64,000 bases of DNA from contig JBAJFG010000271.1 in NCBI GenBank assembly GCA_037903475.1, forward strand, positions 1 to 64,000. The letters are read 5' to 3'. Numbering within the stretch: the stretch's first letter is position 1; every line of letters begins with the position of its first letter. Position numbers and translations under genes: made by a program. Below the pieces are notes generated by a model. It saw only the letters and a program-made list of their open reading frames with translations, was not told the DNA's origin and did no database searches. The DNA comes from Ancylostoma caninum (lineage: Eukaryota > Nematoda > Chromadorea > Rhabditida > Ancylostomatidae). This document shows positions 11,557 through 25,400 of the stretch, in pieces.

Positions 11557-14500
11557 TTCCCTCGAACGTATAAGAAGGGCGGTGGAAGCCAAGAGGGTAA
11601 GATATGTTCGTTGGGGACGGGGAACGTTATGAAAAACGAACATCCACTCGACAAATGGTCGCCGGCGATCGATCGGTTAGCAGACAGCCATTCATTCATA
11701 ACAATCGAGTAGTGTACCGATTGTGGAATCAGGAATAAAGAGCTATGACATCCGAATAAGTTCGAACGCTGCAATGAGTGGGACCGAATTTCAAAACGAT
11801 TCTGAGAGGTGATGGGGCCGTAAAAGGAGAAGTGCGCTGAGACATTCAAACGAAGCGAATTTGACGTCTTACTGCCAAAGTTTAGGCGACAACTGTATAA
11901 AACTATCACATATGAAGGGTCAATGTGGCTTTGATGAGGAGCCATGTGGAAATAACGATGAGGGCGGGCGGCTGAGGGCGAATAGCCAGTTGGCTTCGGC
12001 AGCGAAGCAGCTAAGTCAAACGCGCCATTGTAGTATTCCTGTCCTAGCCGCCAGAATACGAGAATGAAGAGGTGGATGTTAGAATTTTCAGGAAAAAGTC
12101 GTTTGCAAAGGCGATGGAAATGAAAAAATACTAAAAATTCACGAGAATTAAGAACGGATAAAGCTAAGACGCAAAGTTTCAACTCATTCAGAGAAAAACT
12201 CAGAATTTTCGCTATTCATTTGAAGAAAATGGAACTAGCACAATGAAGACACATTTAAAAAGCTCTAGAATTCAACATGCGTTAATCTTGGATTTCATCC
12301 AAGCCAAGAGAGTGAAAGAAAAAACTGGCCGTCCATTTCCCTACACCAAACATGACCTAGAACAACGAAGGTAGTATGCCCTATTCTAGGCGCTAGGAAA
12401 ATAGAACAGAACCGGTAAAAATAGGTGCTGAAAGCGTCCTCATTCCTGAATCCTGGTTAGTAATATACACCTACAGCCGTTTATCATTCGACAACACCAA
12501 AATTCGCACTAAGGGAACGGAACAAAGCAACAAACAAGAAGCTAAAGAACGATATGTCCTTATCTGCGTCATTTATCACGTTCTTATCAAGTGCATGGAC
12601 CGTTGAAGGACCTTCTTTCGCAAAAAAAGCTACACAGATATGGATTCAACCAGGAAGTGCCCTTCAACTAACATTTCAAACTATCACTGTGCTTTATTCT
12701 TACTTTTTAAGTCTCTTATCTTTAGTCTCTCAATAGTCTTATCTTTCTGGAAGTGTAAACATAGAATACCCCACTCAGAAGTGTACCTGGCTAGTTTCGT
12801 TGTGGGAAAAATGGAAGAAACACTAGCTAAGCAAGGAGAATAGAAATAGTGCACGTTCACGACACGCATCGCGAACGAAGCCGTTGCGATATGTGAACAG
12901 CTGTCGAATGCATTCTTCTGGAAGTCACGTCAACACTTTTTCCATGGTTTGGATCCAACACTATTTTTAGTGAATTTCAGCATGAAGTTTGACTGCCAAG
13001 CCATGCTCATTAACACTTTTGAGAAAAAGCACAGAAGCATATAATAGTATCAACCAACGTCTGGAATTAAGGATCGCACCAATGGCCGAAAAGAGCGTAG
13101 GGGCGGAAATGAGGTAAATTAGAGTTCCATATAGGGCTCTATACAGTTTAGTAATGATGAAACTGTGACCACTCACCCCCCTCCTCCCCAACTCTCCTGC
13201 CCCGATTCTCAGCTTACAAAAGAAAACGACCGCTTCCTTTTTGATTTTTTCGCGTCTCTCCTCCCCCATACCCCTCCCCTCACTTCCCCCACTTGTCTCG
13301 CCCTGGATAATATCGACATGGACATCGACTTGCACTACATTATGTATACCACATTCATTTAATATGAAAGACCAATTGGTGGTTGCCTAGCGAAAGATGA
13401 GTTTCATCTAAATATTTTGCGTGAGAAGCTCGTCCACCAGGCAATTTCTTCAACTATTACTAATAATTTTCAACGACTGCGCCTGGCTCCATGGATATAG
13501 CACAAATTGGCTTAGTTATATGTATTTAGAATATGCATTTACATTCAAGAAAGTTCGTATTGAATATAAATGCGATCTGAGGTAATTTTTCAATTTATCA
13601 ACATTTCTTTTGATTTTTCGGTCACCCAGAAATTTAGATTTTAATTATTAGAACTGTTGATGGTCAATCAGAAGGTTTACTCTTTAAATGTGCTCTTAAA
13701 TAAGGTTTACCCTTAATACTCTTAAAATAAAATAAAAATATATACAACTGAAGCTAGGCAACTAAGGGGATGGAACACTCCACCCTGTGAGCATCAACCA
13801 CTCAAAAGAGGAAAGATTGAAGTTTATTGCAGGGAAAAACTTCGAGAATTTTCAATCGTAGGTGAAGTCATGGGCCTTAGAACCATTAACAAAAGAAGCG
13901 TACGCCACGTTTAATCACCTATAAGGGCTGTCAGACCCAAAAATGGTCTTTGCTTGAAAATTGAACGATTCTCTACGAAAAAAAGGCGTTCCAGCAATAT
14001 TAACGGGTAGATGAAAACAGCAACAGGTCTCGAAGGTACATGAGGAGGAGAACTTTCATGTCGACATTTCATGTAAGAGGTGGTGAGGGAATGGGAGTGG
14101 GGGTGGCCGTTTGTGCTCGCTATGTTGAGTTGTTGTTGAAAACAAATTATTATGGAAAAAAATTCGATCTGTTTCCGTGACGCAGTTTATCCTACCTGTC
14201 GAAGCACTCCTTTACCAGAAAAGGAATTAATGCACCAAAATGTAGACGCATCAATGGGCTAGGTTACAAGTACATATAAGAATGAATCATCGAGGTCAGC
14301 AAACATGGAGAAAAGCAAGGGTAATCCAGAGAAAAAATTCCAATGCATGAGATATGAGCGTTCTCTGAACACAAGGTGACTAATGTGCTTTGATAGCCGA
14401 GCCAGGCAAGGCATTCCGACAATCCACGTGTAAGAAACGCAAATAATATCAGACCCAGACATACGCAATAACAGGAAAAAGCCATGAACAGCCACAGATG

Positions 14501-15834
14501 GCCATATTGGTGCAATATATGCCAACTACGTGATACACTTAGGTCTAAGCACATTTTACCCCACAAAAAGTATGAACAAGTTGGCGTTGTAACACGACAT
14601 TTTACGAAATTGAACACTAATTAGGGCGTGGCCACTTTTGAAGGTAGCGTGACTGCTCAGAATGTTCACACTTTTCCACCCATCACGCAATTCCCATATC
14701 TTTCCGGTTTTTCCATTTTCACAAAGTGTAATTTACACCTCGCTCACCAAAATATCATCTAATTTTGATGTGAAATGAAAAACAGCTCCAGCAAAAACGA
14801 GTGAGATGCCACATGTAATTACGGACAATTGGCCCATGAATATCGACAAATTGCTAATTGCTTCGTATTATTAACAGGTTTTCGATGCTATGACCGATTG
14901 AGAGCACTAGATCCACTATGATTATCTTCCGATTAACTAGTTACATGAGCGGACATGCAGGAAAAACTATCATGAAATGGAATAATAATGAAATTTCGGG
15001 GTGGATACAGATTCGTTCTTCAGAAGAAGTGAAATAAAACCACAAAACAGTTGGACAGAAACAAATTTGAGAAGAAACGAAAATTTCTCAGTGTATGGAC
15101 GAAGGGGGGCGGGGCAATTTTGTTGAACAAAAATAAGTTTGAAAAGAAATAAGACCGCATCAGAGCATAAGCGAAAAGAGGCGTATTTCAAAACACTGCA
15201 TGAAAATTATATGTTTTTTCCCGTAAATAATAAAGAAATAACAAAGTTCCGTAGGGTTTTCACAGCGAATAACTTTTCAACGCATGCGAGCCAATAGACT
15301 GCATCCAAGTACGTGACCAAAATGGCCTCAAAAATGTATGCACAATGACAGAACAGCACTTTAGCCTTTATTGCGAGGGTGAGTCATGAAGCGGGAAAAA
15401 AAACCGTCGCCCACCATCTGTCACCATTGCCTTAAATGCTAATCTAGAGCAAAGTGCAAAATGAAAATCAACAAAATGTCAACGAATGATATCGAAGAAA
15501 GGTCATGATTCTTTGTCTTTTAACTAAGATGAAGTGCATCCGAAGAAAAAAACATGCAAAATGGCATGCATCTATGTCTAAAGCGTCTGATTCACAGTGC
15601 AGAAGCCAAACAGCAACCCAAAACAATCATTCTGAAGGAGAAAATTACGACGAGGATAAGGAACAGCAGCATTCGTAGATGTTTAAAAGATTAAGATGCA
15701 TGTTCTACAAAATAAAGGGCAGTCTTTTAGATGGGAAATGTTATGGAGTAAGAATTATGAGCGACGATGAATCAGAGTATACTTTTGATCAGCAAAGTCA
15801 GACAGACATCAAAAAAAATCAAGATATTGATCTA

Positions 15835-16010
15835 TTAAAATATATAACTAACCTCAAAACTAAAAAAATCCTATTAATAATTTACATCCTAAAAATAAAA
15901 TTTACTAACTTAATTAATTAAATTACTCAAACCAACTTACCATACCATCACTCTATATAAAAAACACCAAAAATAAAAATAATTAATATTAAAAATGTTA
16001 CAAAAGAAGC
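15835..16010. other. Possible mitochondrial insert (numt-like AT segment)
   Basis: A sharply different stretch: almost no G on the plus strand and about 85% A+T, which on the minus strand reads T-rich with many TTT, TTA and ATT triplets, as in nematode mitochondrial DNA. The surrounding sequence is ordinary. I could not assign it to a particular mitochondrial gene, and reading frames are interrupted even with the invertebrate mitochondrial code. It could equally be low-complexity DNA. Confidence 0.3.
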
Positions 16011-17151
16011 AAAATCCTAAATGCTAATAAAACCTCACGGGAAAATGATTGCCTCCCCCAGCAATTAAAAAATGGAAGAAAAACCTGACTTATTATGCCA
16101 TTGTAAATGACTGCAGCGCGTTTTTTTTTTTTTGCAAAACCAGTCTCTTACAACAAATAGAAATTCTTCTAAAACAACGATGAACTGGACAATTGCAGAA
16201 ATCGAAAAAAAAATAACTTTCAGTTGAATAGCGCAAAGATCAGAACATCTTGAAACACTGAAAAAAGAGAAAAATTGCATGAGATGGATGACCAGTTGGC
16301 AAAACAAGTGTCTCCCATGAGATACGGTAACTATCGAAACTCTAGATAACTTCAGAAAAAAATCTGTTGATGCGTATCTGCTAATGGATGCAGAAAAAAA
16401 AACTCCGTCAGTGTTTTGCACAGAAAAAAAGCTGAATCACTGCCCTAAAGTGAATGTGCTCGAAGTTTTTCACCTATCTAAGAAACGAAAGGTAACAATT
16501 TTCCGGTTTTCTCGAGGAGAATGGCAGAAAAAATGGCTAGCACAGCGCCTAATGCATGGCATATGCCCTTCGATGAGACGAAAATTACAGCCATCCATCA
16601 GTCGAGAACAACGAAAGGGAATGAAAGGAGAAATCAGCAACCCAGCAAGAGAATAAATCACTGTTCAATTTTTTTGCTACAGTGTGAGGGCAGCTGTGGT
16701 ATGGAATCAATGGTTAACCGGAAATGAAACTCTGGTTGCCTCGAGCAGGAAGAAGTAGTTGTCAAACCGGTAGATTAGCTACAATAAGAATTAGACGAGT
16801 TCTCTGACAGCATCAAAGGTGTAGAGAGAACTCGCTAGCTATGATGATTCATGATCGTTTATATTATGACAGATTCAGAAGAAAGAAACACCTGCCATAC
16901 TCTTATGAGCTTGTACATATTTGGTCAGTAGTTCAAATTTATCAGCAAATCAAAGACCAGATACCATAAGCCAAAGAAAACAGAGGAATAGAGTAGGCAG
17001 AATAGCTATGAATTGGGCAGAGAAGGGAAAGTCAATGCGAACAGAATACAATTTCCACTACTGCGACAGAGTGGAAAGGAAGGACGAAAACATCATGAAC
17101 AATGCATTCGCTCCAAAAATTATGTGCAAGAAACAAGCAATTCCCCCCCCC

Positions 17152-17221
17152 CGGCCTGGAACTGAACCCGTATCTCGCATGTGACATACGCGAATACCCA
17201 TCACTGTGATACCAAGAATCC
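17152..17221 (-). tRNA. Degenerate tRNA-Asp(GTC)-like sequence
   Basis: On the minus strand, TTGGTATCACAGTGATGG resembles an A box/D arm. It is followed by a five-pair anticodon stem (cgcgt / atgcg) around loop ATGTCAC with anticodon GTC, and a B-box-like gggttcagttcc. The acceptor stem does not close and the T stem is imperfect, so this is a pseudo-tRNA or tRNA-derived repeat, not a functional gene. A homopolymer C run (G on the sense strand) lies directly at its 3' side. Confidence 0.5.
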
Positions 17222-17645
17222 GCGAGTCCTCAATTTATCAATAATCTGGAAGAGAGTGTTGTTATCATAATTATTTTCTCTTTAAATCTAGAACTTCATT
17301 AGCAGCAAAAAAGGAGTTAATGAAGAATTGTGTTATTAAGAGGAGTCCCTTCTATGGGAAGGAAAAGAATGTGAGGCGGAATAGCAAATTCTCAAACACC
17401 TTCTCAGATTGTCTCAAACAAAAGCCAATTTCTTTTCTATAGAATATTTGGACAGCAATCTTAGACGAGGGGTTGGGCTCCATAATATGGCTAAAAATCT
17501 CGTTGAAACTCACTTTCACCAGCTTACTTCCAATGCTATTTTTCAAACAATTATTTCCAACCATTTGATATCAAAAGTAATTTTTTGGGCAATTTATTAG
17601 AAAGGAGATTGGTCCCTCTAGGTCGCTAGGGTGGAAGGGTCCCAG

Positions 17646-17673
17646 CCCCCCCCCCCCCCCCCCCCCCCCCCCC
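17646..17673 (+). repeat. 28-nt homopolymer C tract
   Basis: An uninterrupted run of 28 C followed by gtccccccgtctgcgc. Runs of this kind (10 or more) recur in this window at 20159, 37561, 41070-41100, 41539, 42137, 59452, 60345 and 63662. On the G strand they could fold as G-quadruplexes. Exact lengths in an assembly are unreliable. Confidence 0.9.
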
Positions 17674-18860
17674 GTCCCCCCGTCTGCGCTTTTCTGCCTC
17701 CGCATTGTCATAGAAACATACATACAATTTATCTAACAGCCATTAACAAAAAAAGCAAAGTCGTTGACAGGAAACAATAAGCATCTATTGCGTGCTATGT
17801 TGCGAGGAAGTAGAAAAATTTTCGTGAACATCCGGGCACAAATCTTAAAATTATTGAGGAACTACTTAAATACTTTGGACGAGAAAAAAATTAGAAAAAA
17901 ATAGTCGTCATTGACAAAGCTACGCTGCCATAGCTATTAAAGTAACTAATAACTGGTTTGGTCGACAAGATCATCTACATAGAAAAGTTGTACAATAATA
18001 TCACCATTATCCATCAAAAACAACGGGGCTCAGCTTCGGCGAAACAATGAGGCAGCAGAGTCTTCGTGCAGGCCAGGATCGATGATGAAGCCATTTGTTG
18101 GCGAGAGATAAGTACGAAGACCGACGAGTTCCCCAGGGATTCCGGCACAAAGGAGAGGTTTGAAGAAACATTGCGAGCAACCCAAGACATCAAGGAACAA
18201 AGATTCTAAGAAGTCTGCATTCAGAATGACACGAAATTGGCTCCGCGCAATCGTACGTTATAGCATTTCCCGTTATCAGATTTCTTCCAGAAATTCACGG
18301 AGGTTGCTCCCACAGGTATGAATGAAACTGTTCGCGTGGAATGAATAGGAAATTTATTCATAAATTCAATGTGCTTCGCTTGTCAAAAATCGAACAGATC
18401 TTGCAGTGACGGTCGCAGAAAGGGGGGGGGGAGTGTAGGAGAAGAAAAATAGCTTCTCTTACCGCCCAGATGGAAGAACTAACTGTAGCGGCTCCAAAAA
18501 ATAAACTTATTCCCCAGAAATTAGCATTAACTTCGAAAATTGAAAATCTAAAAAAGATTTTTTATCAACTACGCCTACTATACCAAGTACTGCACATGTC
18601 TGCAGATCCATTCTCGATGGAGGGAGGGGGGAGGGGGAGGGGGGGTGCGGGAGAGAATCACCATTTTTATTTGGGATACAGCCAACTTTCACCCGATATC
18701 TGCGAGCATTTAATGTGCTTCACTCTTTCAAGCGCATGCAAAGCAGTATTTTCAACGATGACAGAGACATATTGTGTCGAAAGAAAACAATTTAGCCTTA
18801 TGTACAGAATAAATGACTTTTTAAAACAAATATACACGTTATTGTTATGGTTTACTCATA

Positions 18861-19113
18861 CTCTGATAACTGTGCAGCACGAACGCAACTCGAACGGCGT
18901 AATGGTTTGGTTAGAAACCCTAGCAGCAGCGGTTGCCAGTTGCTGCCATTCTCCCCTTGATTGCTGCCGTCCCTCAGCAATTGCTGCCAAAGGGCCGACA
19001 GATTGAGCAGCAATCGAGGGGAGGATGGCAGCAACTGGCAACCGTTGCTGCTAGGATTTCTACCCGAACCATTACGCCATTTGGTCTGCTTTCGTCCTGC
19101 ACAGTTATCGGAG
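18861..19113. mobile_element. Palindromic MITE family A, copy 2
   Basis: 253 bp. It begins ctctgataactgtgcagcac and ends with the complementary gctttcgtcctgcacagttatcggag. The arms pair across almost the whole length, including ggcgtaatggtttggttaga against the right arm and ttgccagttgctgcc against ggcagcaactggcaa. The loop is around 18985. Non-coding; the open frames on both strands are a by-product of the palindrome. Confidence 0.88.
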
Positions 19114-19231
19114 TGAGTGCTCGAAATAAAGCCAATAAAGCACGTATTGCATAGGAAATATTTTGTCAGCTTGCCATCAATTCCTGGTATCCTCGCGCAA
19201 ACGCCCTGAAACCAATCAGGGGTCGGAAATT

Positions 19232-19330
19232 GGTAGCATTTAGGTCGAAATGAGATGACTAAGTCAATGGGCAGTGCTTCGGTAAGGTTGAAATGAGATG
19301 ACTAAGCCATTGGGCAGTGCTTCGGTGAGT
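19232..19330 (+). repeat. Two-unit tandem duplication, about 48 bp each
   Basis: The unit containing gaaatgagatgactaag, then gggcagtgcttcggt, occurs twice in direct orientation with a few substitutions (tcaatggg versus ccattggg). Recent local duplication; no gene attached. Confidence 0.85.
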
Positions 19331-21929
19331 TCTCACTGACTCAATTCCGAATTCTACTCCATAAAGGACTTCTTAACATATTCAGAAATAAAGGCAATAA
19401 CTCCTACACTGCTTCCAACAGTTTTGTGATCGATGACTAAGCCCTGCACTACAAGTCTTAGAAAACACGAGGAACAATTCAAATTTCCAAACAAATCCCC
19501 CAAAAAATAATTTTCATTCCGTTCAACAAAAAAAAACTAGATACTAAAGATTGTTTGATGTCTTAATAGTTGAAAACATGGGCATTATATGCAAAGTTGC
19601 TGGCTTCGCTAGCAAAGCAAACATCCGTGTTGAATCGAAGTGGTTTACAGCACGAAAACCAACATCCTGTATGCAAACACGCACTTTTCGGGGAAGAAAC
19701 GCTCGCTTAGTGTTTTCTTTGACGCTTTCGGAAAAGATTTGGGCAGTAAAATCAACAGCAAAACCAGGTTCATATGGAGGTTGAAGACCTCTACGTGGAA
19801 GGAACACTTACAACGGTAGACTTGACTTGAACAAATTTACAACCAATGGCTAGCGCTGATATAGATTATATAAGGAGCATATGGCGAATTTGCTCAGCTA
19901 ATCATCAAGCCCGAACGGATGGTTAAAAGTTCGAGATTATTATTATTTAATTATCAGTAGCCAAAGAAGAAACCAAAAAATTAAGAACTTTATGGAAGTT
20001 TTATCCTACGATTAGCTCACTTTTAATGCCTTTTAATTTTTAAGATTCGGTCCTTTTTTGGTGCACCCAACAACAGCTTTGAGAATAATTCTTGGTAGTT
20101 CCGGTCCTGAAACTATGGTCAGCGAGGTTTTTTTCTGATAGGAATCCATTTTTCTCTCACCCCCCCCCCCCCCTTTTCTACCGTTAGTGGTAATGAACAC
20201 TTACTAGTTTATGTCTTGAGGAAAAGAAAACAAGAGCGATGCCAATGGAGCCTACTTATTTATTTGCTTGTTTATTAACATAATTACCCAACTAGGCTCA
20301 CTAAGAGGTTCTCAAGTGGCGAAAGGAAAAAAAACAAAAATATCGAACAAGATTCCCTTGCTGTTCCTAAAGGATGAAAGTTGGTGTTTCAATGGGTCGT
20401 GCCATCAGGGCATTATGGTTATAGAATCTCCCATGACATGTCCCTTATCTGCTGAATATGATGTTTATTTATTTATTTATTATTTATCGGCATAATATTG
20501 AACAAGAAACGAAGGTTAAGATCGAGAGAAGAAAAAATTAAGATAACACAATGAAATCGTAGGATGACCAAGAGAGGAGCAGAATCCAGAGAAAAATTTT
20601 TTTATGGATTTGTGGATTGATTATTTTATGGATTAATTCATATAAGTCATATGGGTGTCCCAAATTAGGGCAAAGAGAATCGAGACTAAGCATTATAATT
20701 GTGATGAAACAACAAAAACAGGATATCAAAATCACAGATGACTTATGCGGAAGCAGATTAGACATCTTGGGTATTACAGCCCTGCTACCCATTCGAAAGC
20801 AGCCTTTCAGACAAAGTGTTATACAACCTTGTAGATAAAACTACTCTAGCTGCCGAATTCAACTGTATTTCCCCTTTTAGAGGAGAAACTGGTGAAAAAC
20901 ATCGAGAAAACCGAAACGAAATTATGGACAGCAGCATTTCTAGCCAATTTAGGCTCTTCACTTAGTAGACCTTCAGATGAACATGAAATCCTTAAGAAGG
21001 AAGCAATGAAAACAAAAACATCAATCGGGAGACCAGCATATAGGCGAACAATAGGTATAAGAGGAAGATTGCCATGAAAAGTTAAAAATTTTCCAAGAAA
21101 TTTCCGCTCGACCTGTTTTCACCGACACAAAATAGCATTAGGAGGTAATTCATCACATCAGACGTTATGATCACTGGTGGTTTAGGAAAATAAATGAGAT
21201 GACAGGAGTGAGGGGCAGACCATCCGAACTAGCAAACAAAGAGCTATATGTGAAGGAATTCCCCAGGATTTAGCAACACAAAAGGGATTCGTTTCCTCAG
21301 TTCAATTTTCATAGGCGGCTGCAGCACATCAAACGAGAAATGAAGCATTGTTACTGTGGCAACCAGTTTACTCAAAAAAACATGCTTTAACTGTTATGTA
21401 GGAAACTCCACAGACCATATCATGGCCCAAAGACATGACTCTTCCCGGAAATCCAAAAAATCCAAGCTAAAGCTGGAGGAAACCAAGATCAAGAAAATTC
21501 CCCACAAACGCTGCTTGGGTGGAATTTCACACCAACGAACGTCATTGGAGGGAAATTCCCACAAAAATCCAGAAAATTGTCACCTTCACAAGGGAAACTA
21601 GAAGCCAGTGAGGTTTTCGTGACATTTTATTCAAACAATGTCAGAAATACCCGCAAAATGTTGGCTGGGACGACTGCAACCTGCAATAAACCGCTCGTCG
21701 CCGATCGATACTTCGCAATCGCGCCCGCCCGGCTGCAGGCCGGCGGCCACGAAACGCGCGAATGCCTTGGCACAAAATCTATTAATGCAAATATATTCAC
21801 AAAAATATGAGGGAGGCTTCCACAGTGAATACTGTGATTATTGATTGATTACAAGTGCTGAATGCACGGTAGAAATGGTTCGAGTTTCTTTTTCGCTGGA
21901 TTCATGATAGTTTTTGCGAACGACGATCG

Positions 21930-22480
21930 AGAGGCCACGGCGACCACACAGGGGTAGGCTTCATGGGCCTGGATGCATCATAAAGATTACCCAGGGTAGA
22001 TGTATTAGCGCCCGAGCCAGCACAATGTGTAAATCTGTCAGGGCACTCATCATTGAGTTTACCCGTGGTAATCATGATTAACCCCAAAATTTACCTCTTT
22101 TTAACATTCATCAAAAAGTTAACTCTCAGCCTATGGGGTGAAATAAGAGATAAAATTTATGCTTCCACCAGTGACTGATTTATGACAGATAAAGTTAACT
22201 ATGGGTGTTTACCCCGCTCCATAATAGTAAACATTTACCTCTGCTCTTAATGATGAATTCCAGCCCTGCCGGTACTAACAAAATTAGCCTGGGTAATGTC
22301 AGCGATGCAACCAAGACGATAGATTACGTGGTGGCGTCTTTGCCAACACGATGGATAAATGTGAGGATATTAATCTATTTACCCCGGATAATGTCAGGGA
22401 TGCAACCAAGCCCAACGAATAACCTTCTTCTACAGAATTATACATGGAAGGTAACTGGATCAGTTTGCTTAAGGGACCTT
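21930..22480. repeat. Array of degenerate units with a gcatc..gattaccc core
   Basis: The motif tgcatc followed by attaccc(a/g)ggg and taaa recurs in both orientations: near 21971, 22030-22060, 22280-22320 (complement) and 22378-22410 (complement). A further copy lies in a SAMHD1 intron at 48565-48690. Unit length is irregular, so this is probably several nested or tandem copies of one element rather than a satellite. Confidence 0.55.
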
Positions 22481-25400
22481 GCCTGAATTTCGCTCAAAGA
22501 TAGTGTCTAGGCAAAAATTTCGATACTTCAAATTAGCCCCCCTCTTGCTGTGTTCGACGAGCCGATTACAACTGTGCAGTTCTTACCCAAAGTAACCTTG
22601 AAATTTGTGGTTTTAGAAGGTTGGAGGTTACGACATGGACTAGTTGTCCGATGAGGCTCCTCCAAATCAGCGTATAAGCTCTTTTAAATGGTAAATTGAT
22701 GCAATGGTGACGAAAATCGCATTATTTTTGTACCTAGCCCCGAGAAAATTATAGCTATGAGAAAGTTATAATAAGAAACAAAGAGGAAATTTCAATTTTT
22801 GCAAGAAGGTGGCAACGGGAGGCTGACATTCGGGTCTTCAGTCCCCAAAAATCTTAGAAATTTGTTCGCTGATTCAGTAGAAGGTCATTCAAGGTGACGA
22901 ACAAGGGCATCCTATCCACTTTGCACCTTAGTCCCGTTTAGCTGTGGTGCAGCTTATGGTATTCCCAATTCTCTGCCAGAGTATTTTTAATTTTGTTCTA
23001 CACCGTAGCGCTACAAGAATGGGGATATGGTGTAAAGCGAGTACGATTTCCGTAATCAGGCACCAAATTACCATCTTAAGCGATGTCCAGGTGATATTTT
23101 TTTAGGCCAGCTGCCATGAAGATAGGAATTCTTTACTAGAGCTTAATCGGAATACATTTGACTATGGGATATATCATAGGAATTTCTCGCTTTAATCCAT
23201 TGACAAGCGCGCCTTTTTCGCGCGTTCCCACATTCTAATAACATCTGGCTTCTTTTTTCTGCTCTGAATTTTTTTCTCATAAAAATTCCAATATACGTAG
23301 TTTTTTTGTAATCATGTTGACTTGGAAGTTTTAGTACGTTGTCTTCAAGGAAAACCGATGGGACTATTAAAGCTTGACGATTTTTCAAATTGGACCATAC
23401 GAAAATATGCATGGCTCACCAGTGAACCGCGCGGTCCTCAATGGGTTAATGAGACGTTGTTGTTAAGATTTCAAGCCACTGAATATCCACTTTCGGAAGG
23501 AGCGCAGCAGTAAAAGATTTCGATCATGTGACCAAGAGGCGAGAGACACAGGGATAATAAGACGAGGAACACAGCAACGGAATGGTTTTGTGCATGTGGG
23601 AATGGTTCGGATGAACTGCAGCAGAAAACCAGAAGGATCGCAGCAGAATGTTTTGTGCTGCCGTCCTGCTGGGCTTCTGCTGGGGAGCTTCGTAGGAACC
23701 GCAGCAGATATGAAGAAGGACCGTTGGTCAGCAGTCTTGAGTACTGCTATAAAAGCAGCGGATTAACAGTCTAGCTTAGGTTCCGGATTTTCCAACGTGG
23801 CCAAATTTTACGTAGTTGTCGCGAATAATCCTATGTAGCAAATGATTCCAACTACTCAATTTCAAAAGCAATGATAGCTGAGCACAGCCAATTAAACGGC
23901 TATTTCAGGAGGAAAAGGACAACAAGATGAGTGTGGAGGGCAGGAAAGGAACAAAGTGAGGGAAAGGTACGATTCTCTGGGGTCCCTAGGTATATGACAA
24001 AAGAATGCATCCGTACAAATCTCTCTTTAGTGGGTACACTTGATGGGTACAGTAGTATCAATGGAAAATCAGCCGTCGTCCACTTACACTGACAAAGAAG
24101 AAGTGCCAGAAAAAATCCATGAAAACAGCCTCGATGAGGCCAATGCCAACAACAGGATGGCAAAATGGCAGTTAGCCAACGCGCTGAGCTGGCAATAAAT
24201 TCTGAAATCGCGCTGGCCTTCTTCGCTAGCACACTTTTAGAGGGGAAAAACGTAATTTTGAGTTGAAAAACGCCTGGATATGCACTGCCTGCGCTGTAAT
24301 CACAGTTTGTGGTGAGAAAAGTGCGATAGAACTGGTGCTCTTAAGTGTCTACACGGAACTCGATCAAGGTCATAATGTTAATGGAATTGCCGCGATGATG
24401 AATGGACCTACGAGGGTGGTTTGAACAGTTTCCAGACTGACAATAAAAGCAAAAGAAATGTGATCCGAGCAATAATTTGTCTTGTACCTCGATACACTCG
24501 AAACTCAACACACTTTGTCCGATAATTTTCGTCCTCGAGTTTCTCTCTAGAACTATTAATGTGTATTAGAGTCGTAAATTATGGATGCGCATTCCCGTAT
24601 AGAACAAAATTTGTTCTAAAAACGGAATCTATTTTATTTTTTTATTTATTTATTTGAGTACACTCGAAGGTTGTCCAAAAATTAAATCACAGTTACAAGT
24701 AACCAGAATACTGCTTGATCATTCCAATAAATAACAGAATCAAAGTTCGATGTCTAGTCTTGGAGGATCATAAAGCTGTTCTCCTGCTACAAAAGGTGAT
24801 ATTATAAGGAAATATCGTAAACTCAATGCAAAAATCACATAGAATTAATATCAGTGACCCTTCGCCTTAAAATCTACGGCTGTGCTAAAAATTATAGCAC
24901 ACCCAAACTTAAGCTCCGTCGCAGTTATTGGACATTTCTTCTGTGAATGAAAGGCTCATCAGCGGAGCCCACGCCTACTTTGGAGCACAAGCACGACTTC
25001 CGATTCCAGACGTGAGGATGAGGACAATAGATTAGAAATTCCCACAATTTCGGTTTATTTACCCAAGTTCTAGGCAATTATGAAGAATTCTGTTATTGGA
25101 TGGATCTAGCCGGATGAAATAGCAAACCCTCTTCAAATTCTCTACATGACCTATCGTAGTGATTTCTTAAAAATCCAAAAATTTGTCTTAAATTCTTCGT
25201 TAAAGATCAAAAATTGAGGAATACTCAGGTGAAGAACCTGATTAGACACGCGTACAGCGGAACCTGGGCAAAAATAGCTGAAAATCAATGGAGTCGATAA
25301 ATCAATAAATAGGTGCCTAACTGCAGAACAATTGTCGATATTCAGCGTATTGGGAAGCCCCAGTGCTTACAAAGGGCTGGACAAAAGTGGAAAAAAATTG

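Noticed and set aside
11547..12182. 211-codon minus-strand frame, the longest in the window
   Set aside because: No recognisable domain, no paired splice sites, and its low-coordinate end abuts the foldback arm at 11502-11546. The plus strand is open over part of it. Probably chance.
14259..14617. Hydrophobic 88- and 117-codon minus frames resembling a membrane protein
   Set aside because: Two overlapping frames are hydrophobic at once, which is the mark of T-rich sequence, and neither has splice signals or conserved motifs.
17276..17600. Similarity to 25050-25200 (gaagaatt.tgttatt, caaa.tctcaaa.. blocks)
   Set aside because: Only short interrupted matches; too weak to call a repeat family without alignment.
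25046..25075. Sequence resembling the SL1 spliced leader (cggtttatttacccaagttc)
   Set aside because: It differs from SL1 at key positions, lacks a GT donor right after the leader and an Sm-type RNA downstream, so I take it as chance.
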